Below, in pieces: positions 37,735 to 46,845 of a DNA stretch of 64,000 bases (its first letter is position 1; each line of letters opens with the position of its first letter). The notes under the pieces are model-generated. The model saw only the letters and a program-made list of their open reading frames with translations, did not search any database and was not told the DNA's origin. Origin of the DNA: Streptomyces sp. NRRL S-118 (GTDB lineage: Bacteria > Actinomycetota > Actinomycetes > Streptomycetales > Streptomycetaceae); assembly GCF_000716335.1 (NCBI RefSeq), contig NZ_KL591005.1:189652-253651 (forward strand), written 5' to 3'. Both the position numbers and the translations under genes were made by a program.

Positions 37735-37767
37735 TTATGCTCGACCTATCCTCTAGGTCAAGCATAA
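37735..37767. promoter_or_regulatory. TetR operator overlapping both divergent promoters
   Basis: TTATGCTCGACCTA and TAGGTCAAGCATAA form a 14-bp inverted repeat (one mismatch, 5-base centre). It covers a minus-strand promoter for the sigma gene (TTGACC at 37756-37761, 18-base spacer, TAACTT at 37732-37737) and a plus-strand promoter for the TetR gene (TCGACC at 37741-37746, 18-base spacer, TAAATT at 37765-37770). A further TTCGACCTA half site follows at about 37776. Confidence 0.8.
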
Positions 37768-37798
37768 ATTTGGGTTCGACCTATGAGAGGGTGGTTCC

Positions 37799-38446
37799 AT
37801 GAACACGGCACAGGGCCTGCGGGAGCAGAAGAAGCAGCAGACCAGGCAGGCGATCTCGGACGCGGCGACGGGCCTGTTCATCGAGCGGGGCTTCGACCGG
37901 GTGACGATCGCGGACGTGGCCGCGGCGGCGGGCGTGGCGAAGATGACGGTCACGAACTACTTCCCGCGCAAGGAGGACCTGGTCCTCGATCTGAGCGAGG
38001 ACTTCGTGGCCGGGCCGGCTCGGGTGGTGGCCGGGCGGGCGCCGGATACGTCACCGGTGGCGGCGCTGCGGGACGACTACCTGGCGGCGGTGGCGCGGCG
38101 CGACCCGGTCATCGGCTTCGCTCCGGAACCGTTCGCGCGGATGCTGGCCGGCAGTCCGGTCCTGCTCGCGCGGCTGCGGGAGTTCCACGACCAGCGCGAG
38201 GCGGCGCTGGCGGAGGTCCTGGTGGCGGAGTGGCACCGGGCAGGGGCGGTTGCCGGGGACGAGGCCGCGGCCGCGGCCGCCGCGGAGGACATCGCACCGC
38301 GCGCCGAGGCGGCTCAACTGGGCGCGGCGCTGCGGCTGTTGTTCACCCGGCTGCTGGACCGCGTGCTGTCCGGCGCCGGTGTGGACGCGGTGGCGCAGGC
38401 GCACGAGGCGGAGGCGCGCCGGGTCTTCGCGCTGCTGGAGCGGTGA
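37799..38446 (+). CDS. TetR family transcriptional regulator
   Basis: A 215-residue regulator. The N-terminal HTH (RQAISDAATGLFIERGFDRV, then VAAAAGVAKMTVTNYFPRKEDL) is typical; the ligand domain is alanine-rich and contains no recognisable ligand signature. ATG 37799 has AGAGGG 8 bases upstream. It faces the sigma-factor gene over 68 bp containing a 33-bp palindrome, so it very probably represses both itself and the sigma gene. A short CGGGTGA/TCACCCG palindrome follows its stop. Confidence 0.92.
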   Translation: MNTAQGLREQKKQQTRQAISDAATGLFIERGFDRVTIADVAAAAGVAKMTVTNYFPRKEDLVLDLSEDFVAGPARVVAGRAPDTSPVAALRDDYLAAVARRDPVIGFAPEPFARMLAGSPVLLARLREFHDQREAALAEVLVAEWHRAGAVAGDEAAAAAAAEDIAPRAEAAQLGAALRLLFTRLLDRVLSGAGVDAVAQAHEAEARRVFALLER

Positions 38447-38516
38447 ATCCCCCGCGCGGGTGAGGTCACCCGTGGGCCGGCGGGGCCTGCCGGGTGCGGC
38501 GCCCGCGAAGGGGCGG

Positions 38517-39215
38517 CTACAGCTGAGGGGGGTGCATGGTGAAGCGTGCGTTCACCTGGGCCGTGACGGTCTGGCGCTGCGGTTCGAGGTCGAGGGAGGG
38601 GGCCGCTTCGGTGGCTTCGGCGGCGAAGGCCATGCGGGGCGCGCCGGCCCGGGTGCCGGGGACGGCGGGGTAGGGGGAGGTGTTCTCGGCGCCGAGGTCG
38701 GCGAGTTCGACGAGGGCCGCGAGGCGGGTGCCGAGGGCGTCGGCGTACTCGCGGGCGCGCTGGACCGCTTCCCTGACGGCCTGGCGGCGGGCCTCGCCGT
38801 GGGCGGGTGAGTCGGGGCGCAGTGCCCACCAGGGGCCGTCCACGCGGGTGAGTTCCATGTCGGCGAGGCGGGTCGTCAGTTCGCCGAGGGCCGTGAAGTC
38901 GGTGAGTTCGGCGGTGAGGTGGACGCGGCCGTGGTAGGCGCGGACGCGTTCGCCCTTGCCGTGTCCGGTCAGTTCGGGGCTGATGGAGAAGGCGCCGGTC
39001 TCGAGCTTCTCGACGGCGTCGCCGTAGGTCTTGACGAGGTCGGCCACGGCGGTGTTGCGGCGGGTCAGGTCCTCGAGGGCGCTGCGCCGGTCCTTCCCGC
39101 GTGCGCCGACCGTGATGGCGATGCGGGCGACTTCGGGGTCGACCTCCAGGTGGGCTTCGCCGCGCACGGCGACGCGCGGGGCCTCGGCGGTTCCGTACGG
39201 CAGGTCACTGGTCAT
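38517..39215 (-). CDS. SIMPL (DUF541) domain protein
   Basis: A 232-residue protein with the SIMPL pattern: PRVAVRGEAHLEVDPEVARI at the start, SISPEL..... then YHGRVHLTAELTDF, and a C-terminal strand ending in TVTAQVNARFTM. SIMPL proteins occur in bacteria and mammals; their bacterial role is unclear. No signal peptide is seen, so it is probably cytoplasmic. It converges with the TetR gene and diverges from the nucleotidase gene. Confidence 0.88.
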   Translation of the reverse strand: MTSDLPYGTAEAPRVAVRGEAHLEVDPEVARIAITVGARGKDRRSALEDLTRRNTAVADLVKTYGDAVEKLETGAFSISPELTGHGKGERVRAYHGRVHLTAELTDFTALGELTTRLADMELTRVDGPWWALRPDSPAHGEARRQAVREAVQRAREYADALGTRLAALVELADLGAENTSPYPAVPGTRAGAPRMAFAAEATEAAPSLDLEPQRQTVTAQVNARFTMHPPQL

Positions 39216-39327
39216 GGCGGGTCCCTTTCCTCGTGGTCATCAGATCGAAACCTGGCACACCTATCCGGCGGGAGCGCCGCTGCGTCAGAATCTACGCGCG
39301 TTGTGCGACGGAACGAAGGAGATGCTC

Positions 39328-41121
39328 ATGCCGCTGGACCGTAGGACCTTCCTGGAGCGGTCGGTCGCCGCAGGTGCTGGTGCGGCCCTGGCCGGGGCCG
39401 TCGCGGAACCCGCCGCGGCCGCTCCGGAGAAGGGCGGGGAGAAGCGGTACTCCTTCACCGTCATGGGCACCACCGACCTCCACGGCAACGTGTTCAACTG
39501 GGACTACTTCACGGACAAGGAGTTCGACGACAAGGCGCACAACGACGTCGGCCTCGCGAAGATCTCGACGCTCGTGGAGCAGGTGCGGGCGGCGAAGGGC
39601 CGCCGCAACACGCTCCTCATCGACGCGGGTGACACCATCCAGGGCACCCAGCTGTCGTACTACTACGCGAAGGTCGACCCGATCACGGCGCGCCGCGGTC
39701 CGGTGCATCCCATGGCGCAGGCCATGAACGCCATCGGGTACGACGCCGCCGCGCTGGGCAACCACGAGTTCAACTACGGCATACCGGTGCTGCGGAAGTT
39801 CCAGGAGCAGTGCGACTTCCCGCTGCTGGGCGCCAACGCGCTGGACGCGAAGACGCTGCGGCCGGCGTTCCCGCCGTACAGCATGCACCGGCTGCGTACG
39901 CCGTGCGGGCGGGATGTGCGGGTGGCGGTGCTCGGTCTCACCAATCCCGGTATCGCGATCTGGGACAAGGCGAACGTCAGCGGCCGGATGGTGTTCCCGG
40001 GGCTGGAGGAGCAGGCCGCGAAGTGGGTGCCGAAGCTGCGGTCGATGGGCGCGGACGTGGTGATCGTGTCGGCTCACTCGGGGTCGAGCGGGACGTCGTC
40101 GTACGGGGACCAGCTGCCGTACATCGAGAACGCCGCGGCGCTCGTGGCGGAGCAGGTGCCGGGCATCGACGCGATCCTGGTGGGGCACGCGCACACCGAG
40201 ATCCCGGAGTACCGGGTGAAGAACAAGGAGTCGGGCCGGGACGTCGTCCTGTCCGAGCCGCTCAAGTGGGGGCAGCGGCTGACCCTCTTCGACTTCGGTC
40301 TGGTGTGGCGGAAGGGCCGCTGGGTGGTGGAGACGGTCGGCGCGCAGGTGCTGAACTCCAACACCGTCGAGGAGGACCCGGAGATCGTCAAGCTGCTCGG
40401 TGACGAGCACGAGAAGGTCGTGGCGTACGTCAACCAGGTCATCGGCACCTCCACCGCCACCATGTCCACGGCCGACGCGCCGTGGAAGGACGAGCCGATC
40501 ATCGACCTGATCAACCATGTGCAGGCGGAGACGGTGAAGGCGGCGCTGGCGGGCGGCGCGTACGCGGGGCTGCCGGTGCTGTCGCAGGCGTCCTGCTTCT
40601 CCCGTACGGCGAAGATCCCGGCCGGCCGGGTGACCATCCGCGACGCGGCGGGGCTGTACCCGTTCGAGAACACGCTGGAGGCCCGGCTGATGACGGGTGC
40701 CCAGCTGAAGGACTACCTGGAGTACTCGGCGCGGTACTACGTCCAGACGCCGGCCGGCGCGCCGGTCGACACGGCGAAGCTGACCAACGCGGGCGGCACG
40801 CCGGACTACAACTACGACGCCGTGTACGGGCTGACGTACGAGATCGACATCGCCCGGCCGGCCGGTTCGCGGATCGTGAACCTGTCGTTCGAGGGCGAGC
40901 CGCTCGACCCGGCGGCGCGGTTCGTGCTGGCGGTGAACAACTACCGGGCGAGCGGCGGGGGCGCGTTCCCGCACGTCGCCGCGGCGCAGCAGCTGTGGGC
41001 GAACTCGGACGAGATCCGCAACACGATCATCCAGTGGGTGCAGGCGAAGGGGACGGTGGACCCGGCCGCGTTCGCGTCGGTGGGCTGGAAGCTGACCCGG
41101 GACGGGGTCCCGGTCTTCTAG
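39328..41121 (+). CDS. Tat-exported 2',3'-cyclic-nucleotide phosphodiesterase / 5'(3')-nucleotidase
   Basis: A 597-residue exported metallophosphatase. A twin-arginine signal (DRRTFLERS, then an alanine-rich helix ending in AAA) leads to the calcineurin-like domain (GTTDLHGNVFNWDYF, IDAGDTIQGT, ALGNHEFNYG, VGHAHTEIPE) and the C-terminal 5'-nucleotidase domain (GLYPFENTLE, VLAVNNYRASGGGAFP). It should hydrolyse extracellular nucleotides for phosphate and nucleoside supply. ATG 39328 was chosen because AAGGAG lies 6 bases upstream; another ATG sits 6 bases earlier, touching the ribosome site. Confidence 0.93.
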   Translation: MPLDRRTFLERSVAAGAGAALAGAVAEPAAAAPEKGGEKRYSFTVMGTTDLHGNVFNWDYFTDKEFDDKAHNDVGLAKISTLVEQVRAAKGRRNTLLIDAGDTIQGTQLSYYYAKVDPITARRGPVHPMAQAMNAIGYDAAALGNHEFNYGIPVLRKFQEQCDFPLLGANALDAKTLRPAFPPYSMHRLRTPCGRDVRVAVLGLTNPGIAIWDKANVSGRMVFPGLEEQAAKWVPKLRSMGADVVIVSAHSGSSGTSSYGDQLPYIENAAALVAEQVPGIDAILVGHAHTEIPEYRVKNKESGRDVVLSEPLKWGQRLTLFDFGLVWRKGRWVVETVGAQVLNSNTVEEDPEIVKLLGDEHEKVVAYVNQVIGTSTATMSTADAPWKDEPIIDLINHVQAETVKAALAGGAYAGLPVLSQASCFSRTAKIPAGRVTIRDAAGLYPFENTLEARLMTGAQLKDYLEYSARYYVQTPAGAPVDTAKLTNAGGTPDYNYDAVYGLTYEIDIARPAGSRIVNLSFEGEPLDPAARFVLAVNNYRASGGGAFPHVAAAQQLWANSDEIRNTIIQWVQAKGTVDPAAFASVGWKLTRDGVPVF

Positions 41122-41139
41122 ACGCCCCCTGCGTCGTGT

Positions 41140-41178
41140 CCGCACGGTCCCGCCCGCCGGGCGGACGGGACTGTGCGG
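41140..41178. terminator. Bidirectional hairpin between the nucleotidase and N-monooxygenase genes
   Basis: Arms of 19 bp with two imperfect positions (starting CCGCACGGTCCCG, ending GGGACTGTGCGG), 18 bases after the nucleotidase stop and 6 bases from the monooxygenase stop on the other strand. Confidence 0.8.
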
Positions 41179-41184
41179 CACCCT

Positions 41185-42552
41185 CTAGCGTCGCTGCTCC
41201 GGCAGGAGCCCGAACCTGGTGAACGCCGTGCGGCGGGGCAGCGGGTAGGGCTCCTTGCCGGTGAGGGAGTTGAGGATGGTGGCGGCGCGCCAGGCCGCGA
41301 GGCCGAGGTCGGGTGTGCCGACGCCGTGGGTGTGCGTCTCGGCGTTCTGCACGTGGACGGCGCCGGTGACGGACGGGTCGAGGACGAGCCGGTACTGGTC
41401 GTCGATGCGCGGCCGGCCTGCGGCGTCGCGGCGCAGGTAGGGGTCGAGGCCGGCGAGGATGCCGTCCAGGGGGCGCTCGCGGTAGCCGGTGGCGAGGACG
41501 ACGGCGTCGGTGACGATGCGGTCGCGGGTGCCCTGCTGGACGTGCTCGACGTGCAGTTCGACCTTGGTGGTGGCGAGGCGGCCGGCGGTGCGGACGTGGA
41601 CGCCGGGGGTGAGGACGGCGTCGGGCCAGCCGCCGTCGAGGCTGCGGCGGTAGAGCTCGTCGTGGATGGCGGCGATGGTGTCGGCGTCGATGCCCTTGTG
41701 GAGCTGCCACTGGCGGGGGACGAGCTCGTTGCGGACGTGCTCGGGCAGGGCGTGGAAGTAGCGGGTGTAGTCCGGGGTGAAGTGTTCCAGGCCGAGCTTG
41801 GAGTACTCCATGGGGGCGAAGGCTTCGGTGCGGGCGAGCCAGTGGATGCGTTCGGCGCCGGCGGGGCGGGCGCGCAGGAGGTCGAGGAAGACCTCGGCGC
41901 CGGACTGGCCGGAGCCGATGACGGTGACGTGGTCGGCGGCGGCGAGCCGGTTGCGGTGGTGCAGGTAGTCGGAGGAGTGGAAGACGGGGACGGTGGGGGC
42001 GGCGGCGAGGGGCCGGAGGGGTTCGGGGATGTACGGCTCGGTGCCGACGCCGAGGACGAGGTGGCGGGCGTGGGTGCGGCCGAGGGCTTCGGCTTCGCCG
42101 CCCGCGTCGAGCTGGGTGTAGTCGACCTCGAAGACATCGCGTTCGTTGTTCCAGCGGACGGCGTCGACCTGGTGGCCGAAGTGCAGTCCGGGCAGGTGGT
42201 CGCTGACCCAGCGGCAGTAGGCGTCGTACTCGGCGCGCTGGATGTGGAACTTCTCGGCGAAGTAGAAGGGGAAGAGGCGCTCGCGGCCGCGCAGGTAGTT
42301 GAGGAACGACCAGGGGCTGGTGGGGTCGGCGAGCGTGACGAGGTCGGCGAGGAAGGGCACTTGGAGGGTGGTGCCCTCGATGAGGAGCCCGGGGTGCCAG
42401 CGGAAGGTGGGGCGCTGCTCGTAGAAGGCGGTGGCGAGGCCGCCGGGGACGCCGTGGGCCAGGGCGGCGAGGGAGAGGTTGAACGGGCCGATGCCGACGC
42501 CCACCAGGTCGTGGGGCTGGTCGAGGTTGCTCTGGGGTCCGGGTGCGGTCAT
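41185..42552 (-). CDS. Lysine/diamine N-monooxygenase (SidA/IucD/DesB-like)
   Basis: A 455-residue flavin-dependent N-hydroxylase. FAD site GVGIGPFNLSLAALA near residue 19, NADPH site VIGSGQSGAEVFLDLL near 212, and the C-terminal ATGYRERPL element are the expected signatures. Such enzymes hydroxylate the terminal amine of lysine, ornithine or cadaverine in hydroxamate siderophore synthesis. ATG 42552 overlaps the decarboxylase stop by 4 bases (ATGA). With that decarboxylase it looks like DesA-DesB, but no acyltransferase or NIS synthetase (desC, desD) follows: the next gene is the convergent nucleotidase. No obvious iron box was seen. Confidence 0.9.
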   Translation of the reverse strand: MTAPGPQSNLDQPHDLVGVGIGPFNLSLAALAHGVPGGLATAFYEQRPTFRWHPGLLIEGTTLQVPFLADLVTLADPTSPWSFLNYLRGRERLFPFYFAEKFHIQRAEYDAYCRWVSDHLPGLHFGHQVDAVRWNNERDVFEVDYTQLDAGGEAEALGRTHARHLVLGVGTEPYIPEPLRPLAAAPTVPVFHSSDYLHHRNRLAAADHVTVIGSGQSGAEVFLDLLRARPAGAERIHWLARTEAFAPMEYSKLGLEHFTPDYTRYFHALPEHVRNELVPRQWQLHKGIDADTIAAIHDELYRRSLDGGWPDAVLTPGVHVRTAGRLATTKVELHVEHVQQGTRDRIVTDAVVLATGYRERPLDGILAGLDPYLRRDAAGRPRIDDQYRLVLDPSVTGAVHVQNAETHTHGVGTPDLGLAAWRAATILNSLTGKEPYPLPRRTAFTRFGLLPEQRR

Positions 42553-43982
42553 CGGGTGGTGCTGCCTTCCACGAGGTTGAGGATCTGTGCCAGGTCGTCG
42601 GGGGTGGTGTGGGGGTTGAGCAGGGTGGCCTTCAGCCAGAGGCGTCCGTCGGTGCCGCGGGCGCGGCCGAGGACGGCGCGGCCTTCGGTGAGGAGGGTGC
42701 GGCGGATCGCGGCGACGCCGGTGTCGTCGGCGCGGGCCGGGCGGAAGAGCACGGTGGAGAGGGCGGGGCGTTCGTGGAGTTCCAGGCCGGGGCGCTTCTC
42801 GACGAGGTCGGCGAGGTGCTGGGCGAGGTCGCAGACCCGGTCGACGAGTGCGCCCATTCCGGTGCGGCCCAGGGCCCGCAGGGTGACGGCGATCTTGAAG
42901 ATGTCGGGGCGGCGGCTGGTGCGCAGGGAGCGGCCGAGGAGGTCGGGCAGGCCGGCTTCGGTGTCGTCGTCGGCGTTGAGGTAGTCGGCGGTGTGGCCGA
43001 GGGGGCGCAGGAGGGCGCGGTCGGGTACGGCGAGGAGTCCGGCGGCGAGCGGTTGCCAGCCGAGCTTGTGCAGGTCGAGGGTGACGGTGCGGGCGCGGTC
43101 GAGGCCGGTGAGGAGGTGGCGGCGGGTCTCGCTGAACAGCAGCGGGCCGCCGTACGCGGCGTCGACGTGGAGTTCGGCGCCGTGGGCGTCGCACAGGTCG
43201 GCGATCTCGGTGAGCGGGTCGATGCGTCCGGTGTCGGTGGTGCCGGCGGTGGCGGTGACGAGGAGGGGGCCGCGCAGGCCGGAGAGGACGGCGTCGAGGG
43301 CGGTGAGGTCGAGGGTGCCGTCGGGGGCGGGGACGGTGACGGGTTCGGGCAGGCCGAGGAGCCAGGCGGCGCGGTGGACGGAGTGGTGGGTGCCGGCGCC
43401 GCACACCGTCTGGACGGTGGCGCCGAGGCGGCCGTGGCGTTCGCGGGCGAGGAGCAGGGCGAGCTGGTTGGCCTCGGTGCCGCCGGTGGTGACCAGGGCG
43501 TCGGGGTCGGGGCCGGTGGGGTGCACCTCGGTGGCCAGGGCGCGGGTGACGGCCTCCTCGAGCGCGGCGGCGGCGGGGGCCTGGTCCCATGAGTCGAGGG
43601 ACGGGTTGAGCGCGGCGGCGGCGAGGTCGGCGGCGGCGGCCAGGGCGAGCGGCGGGGTGTGCAGGTGGGCGGCGCAGTGGGGGTGTGCGGGGTCGGCGGC
43701 GCCGTGGGCGAGGAGGCGGGTGAGGGTGCGGAGGGCTTCGTGTTCCCCGGTGCCGGTGTGCGGGATCGCGCCGGCGTCCGGGGGCGTGGTGCCGTGTCCG
43801 GTGGGTGCGGGCGGGGCGGCGAGGGTCCGGCGGACGTGGGCGGTGACGGTCGCGGGGCCGCCGGGGGGCAGGGGGCCGACGCGGGCGGCGGCGCCCTCGT
43901 GCAGGGCGTCGAGCACGGTGTCGACGAGGGGGCGCAGCGCGTCGGGGCCTGCGGGACCTCCGGCGAGGGACGGGGTGCTCAT
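42549..43982 (-). CDS. PLP-dependent amino acid decarboxylase (group II, DesA-like)
   Basis: A 477-residue fold-type I PLP enzyme. Typical elements are SLDSWDQAPAAAALEEAV, the VTTGGTEANQLALLLARE block, the PLP-stacking His in GAGTHHSVHRAA, the Asp in HVDAAYGG, and the Schiff-base Lys in DLHKLGWQPL. Coupled to the N-monooxygenase, the likely reaction is lysine to cadaverine, giving N-hydroxycadaverine next. The N-terminal third lacks the conserved stretch I recall from DesA, so another diamine is possible. There is no strong ribosome site before ATG 43982. A terminator separates it from pepN. Confidence 0.85.
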   Translation of the reverse strand: MSTPSLAGGPAGPDALRPLVDTVLDALHEGAAARVGPLPPGGPATVTAHVRRTLAAPPAPTGHGTTPPDAGAIPHTGTGEHEALRTLTRLLAHGAADPAHPHCAAHLHTPPLALAAAADLAAAALNPSLDSWDQAPAAAALEEAVTRALATEVHPTGPDPDALVTTGGTEANQLALLLARERHGRLGATVQTVCGAGTHHSVHRAAWLLGLPEPVTVPAPDGTLDLTALDAVLSGLRGPLLVTATAGTTDTGRIDPLTEIADLCDAHGAELHVDAAYGGPLLFSETRRHLLTGLDRARTVTLDLHKLGWQPLAAGLLAVPDRALLRPLGHTADYLNADDDTEAGLPDLLGRSLRTSRRPDIFKIAVTLRALGRTGMGALVDRVCDLAQHLADLVEKRPGLELHERPALSTVLFRPARADDTGVAAIRRTLLTEGRAVLGRARGTDGRLWLKATLLNPHTTPDDLAQILNLVEGSTTR

Positions 43983-44047
43983 GGGCCCAGCGTGGACCGG
44001 GCCCGCGCCGGGTGGTTCCGGTGAGGGGCGATCACAACCCGAAAGGA

Positions 44048-44082
44048 GGACGGCCGCGGCGAGAGGTACGCCGCGGCCGTCC
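44048..44082. terminator. Perfect 14-bp hairpin downstream of pepN
   Basis: GGACGGCCGCGGCG and its exact complement flank a 7-base loop, 8 bases past the pepN stop on the minus strand. It insulates pepN from the decarboxylase gene. Confidence 0.9.
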
Positions 44083-44089
44083 GGGCCTG

Positions 44090-46645
44090 CTATGCGTCCT
44101 GCGGCTGTGCCAGTGGTGCGGCCTGCGCCGGTGTGTGCGGCGGTGACGCGGTCCGTGCCTGTGCCGCGGTCCGGACGCGCAGCGCGCGGCGGAGGTCGTC
44201 GAGCTGGTCGACGATCTTGCGGCGCAGCGCCGGGATGAGGTCGTCGGAGGCCAGGTGCTGTTCGCCCAGGCTGAGGGATTCGGCGTCGACGGCGTGGGCG
44301 GGGAAGGCGTGGCGTCCGGCGGCTTCGGCGATGGCGGGTCCGCGGCGCCGGGCGAGGGCGGCCGCGTCGGGGTAGAAGCGCGGCACGTACTGCCGTACGA
44401 GGTCGGCCTGCTCGGGCTGCCAGAAGCCCTGTGCGGTGGCGGTGAACAGGTAGTTGGACAGGGAGTCGTCGGTGAACATGCGCTCCCAGGCGGCGGCCTT
44501 GGCCTCCGCCGCCGGCAGGGCGGCGCGGCAGCGGGCGGCGCCTTCCTGGCCGGTGGCGCTGGGGTCGCGGTCGAGTTCGGCGGCGATGGCGGCCTCGTCG
44601 GTGGCGCCGAGGACGGCGAGGCGGCCGAGGATCCGCCAGCGCAGCTCGGGGTCGAGGTCGGGTCCGCCCGGTACGGCGCCTTCGGCGAGCCAGCCCTGGA
44701 GGGTGCCGGGCCGTCCGGCGGCGTCGATGCAGTGGCGTACGGCGGTGAGGCGCAGGCCGGGGTCCTTGCCGTCCTCGGTACGGCGGATGAGGTCGCGGGT
44801 GAGGTCGGTGAGCAGGGCGAGCGCGTCGGGCCGGTCCTCGGGGGCGAGGTAGCGGTCGGTGATGTGGGTGGACGCGAAGCCGAGGACGCCCTGGACGATC
44901 GCGAGGTCCTTCTCGTGCGGCAGGTGCGCGCGGGCGGCGGTCAGGTAGGCGGCGGGGGCCAGTTCGCCGTCGCGGACCATGTCGCGGGCGGCGTTCCAGA
45001 CGACGGCGCGGGTGATCGGGTCGGGGATGCCGGAGAGGGACCGTACGGCGGTGTCCCACGAGGCGGCGTCCAGGCGGACCTTGGCGTAGGTGTGGTCGCC
45101 GTCGTTGAGGACGATCAGGGCGGGACGGGGCCCGGGGACGGCGGCGGGTGCGGTCTGCGGCACGTCGACCTCGATGCGGTCGCGGAGCACGAGCCGGGCG
45201 TCGTCGGCGAGGTCGTGGTCGTAGAGCCCGACGGCGATGCGGTGGGGGCGGCTGCCGGTGCGGTGCACGTCGAGGGTGCCCGCGGCGGGGTCGTACGCGG
45301 GGGTGAGGGTGTCGATGCCGGTGGTGCGCAGCCAGGTCTCGGCCCAGCCGTGGACGTCGCGGTCGGTGGCGGAGGCGAGGTTGTCGATGAAGTCGGCGAG
45401 GGTGGCGTTGCCGAACTTGTGCCGGGCGAAGTGGGCGTTGATGCCGGCGAGGAACTCCTTCTCGCCCAGCCAGGCCACGAGCTGGCGGAGGGCGGAGGCG
45501 CCCTTCGCGTACGAGATGCCGTCGAAGTTGAGCATCGCGGAGGCGGTGTCGGGGACGGCCTCGGGGTCGGGCGCGACGGGGTGGGTGGAGGGCCGCTGGT
45601 CGGCGTCGTACCCCCAGGGCTTGCGGACGACACCGAAGTCGACCCAGGTGTCGGGGAAGCGGCTGGTGGCCTCGTTGACGGTCTGGTAGCCCATGTACTC
45701 GGCGAAGGACTCGTTGAGCCAGATGTCGTCCCACCACTTGAGGGTGACGAGGTCGCCGAACCACATGTGGGCCATCTCGTGGGCGATGACCATGGCGCGG
45801 GTCTGCCGCTCGGTGACGGTGACGGCGGAGCGATAGACGAACTCGTCGCGGAAGGTGACCAGGCCGGGGTTCTCCATGGCGCCCGCGTTGAACTCGGGCA
45901 CGAAGGCCTGGTCGTACGAGTCGAAGGGGTACGGCTCCTCGAACTTCTCGTGGTAGCGGTCGAAGCACCGGCGGGTGACGTCGAGGATCTCGTCGGCGTC
46001 GGCGTCCAGGTGGGGCGCGAGGGAGCGGCGGCAGTGGATGCCGAAGGGCAGGCCGGCGTGCTCGGTGCGGATGGAGTGCCAGGGGCCGGCGGCGACCGCG
46101 ACGAGGTAGGTGGAGATGCGGGGCGTGGGGGCGGCCTGCCAGCGGCCGTCGGCGCCGCGGGTGGTGATGCCGTTGGCGAGGACGGTCCAGGCGTCCGGTG
46201 CCGTGACGGTCAGCTCGAAGACGGCCTTCAGGTCGGGCTGGTCGAAGGCGGCGAAGACCTGCTGGACGTCCTCCATGAACAGCTGGGTGTAGGTGTACGT
46301 CTCGCCGTCGCTGGGATCGGTGAACCGGTGCATGCCCTCGCCGGTGCGCGAGTAGCGCATCGCGGCGTCGACGCGCAGCTCGTGGGCGCCCTCGGTGAGG
46401 GTGAGGGGGAAGCGGTTGCCGGCGAGCGCTTCGGGGTCGAGGGGCTGCCCGTCGAGCGTCACGGAGCGGAGGGTGGCGGGCCTGAGCTCGACGAAGGTGT
46501 CCCCGGCCGTGCGGGCGGTGAAGCGGATGAGACTGGTGGAGTCGAAGGTCTCGTCACCGGTGGTCAGGTCGAGGTCGACGGTGTACCGCTGGACGTCGAG
46601 GAGCTGGGCTCGGGTCTGCGCTTCGTCGCGCGTCAGTACGGGCAT
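44090..46645 (-). CDS. pepN: Aminopeptidase N (M1 family)
   Basis: An 851-residue zinc aminopeptidase that removes N-terminal residues from peptides in the cytoplasm. Exopeptidase motif GAMENPG near residue 248; zinc site HEMAHMWFGDLVTLKWWDD with the third ligand Glu in LNESFAEYMGY; catalytic Tyr in the ISYAKGASALRQL segment. The ERAP1-like C-terminal domain fills the second half. Length equals the Streptomyces lividans PepN class. No Shine-Dalgarno is obvious before ATG 46645, but the family N terminus MPVLTRDEAQTRA begins there. Confidence 0.96.
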   Translation of the reverse strand: MPVLTRDEAQTRAQLLDVQRYTVDLDLTTGDETFDSTSLIRFTARTAGDTFVELRPATLRSVTLDGQPLDPEALAGNRFPLTLTEGAHELRVDAAMRYSRTGEGMHRFTDPSDGETYTYTQLFMEDVQQVFAAFDQPDLKAVFELTVTAPDAWTVLANGITTRGADGRWQAAPTPRISTYLVAVAAGPWHSIRTEHAGLPFGIHCRRSLAPHLDADADEILDVTRRCFDRYHEKFEEPYPFDSYDQAFVPEFNAGAMENPGLVTFRDEFVYRSAVTVTERQTRAMVIAHEMAHMWFGDLVTLKWWDDIWLNESFAEYMGYQTVNEATSRFPDTWVDFGVVRKPWGYDADQRPSTHPVAPDPEAVPDTASAMLNFDGISYAKGASALRQLVAWLGEKEFLAGINAHFARHKFGNATLADFIDNLASATDRDVHGWAETWLRTTGIDTLTPAYDPAAGTLDVHRTGSRPHRIAVGLYDHDLADDARLVLRDRIEVDVPQTAPAAVPGPRPALIVLNDGDHTYAKVRLDAASWDTAVRSLSGIPDPITRAVVWNAARDMVRDGELAPAAYLTAARAHLPHEKDLAIVQGVLGFASTHITDRYLAPEDRPDALALLTDLTRDLIRRTEDGKDPGLRLTAVRHCIDAAGRPGTLQGWLAEGAVPGGPDLDPELRWRILGRLAVLGATDEAAIAAELDRDPSATGQEGAARCRAALPAAEAKAAAWERMFTDDSLSNYLFTATAQGFWQPEQADLVRQYVPRFYPDAAALARRRGPAIAEAAGRHAFPAHAVDAESLSLGEQHLASDDLIPALRRKIVDQLDDLRRALRVRTAAQARTASPPHTPAQAAPLAQPQDA

Positions 46646-46845
46646 GGCCCCATGCTGCCCGATGCCCGAACGCCGGACACGCCAGTTCTTCTCACGGCTG
46701 AGCGCACGGGGGCGGCGGCGGTACGCGGGGGCCCGGGCGGGCGCGGGCCCCGGCCGGGCGCGGGCGCTCCGTACGCCCGGCTCCGGCGGGAGCGCGGCGG
46801 AGGTGCGCGGGAGCGCGGCGCGGCCGTCCCCGGGGGCGGCGGGAC

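Noticed and set aside
41185..43982. Complete desferrioxamine cluster
   Set aside because: Only decarboxylase and monooxygenase are present; acyltransferase and NIS synthetase are missing.
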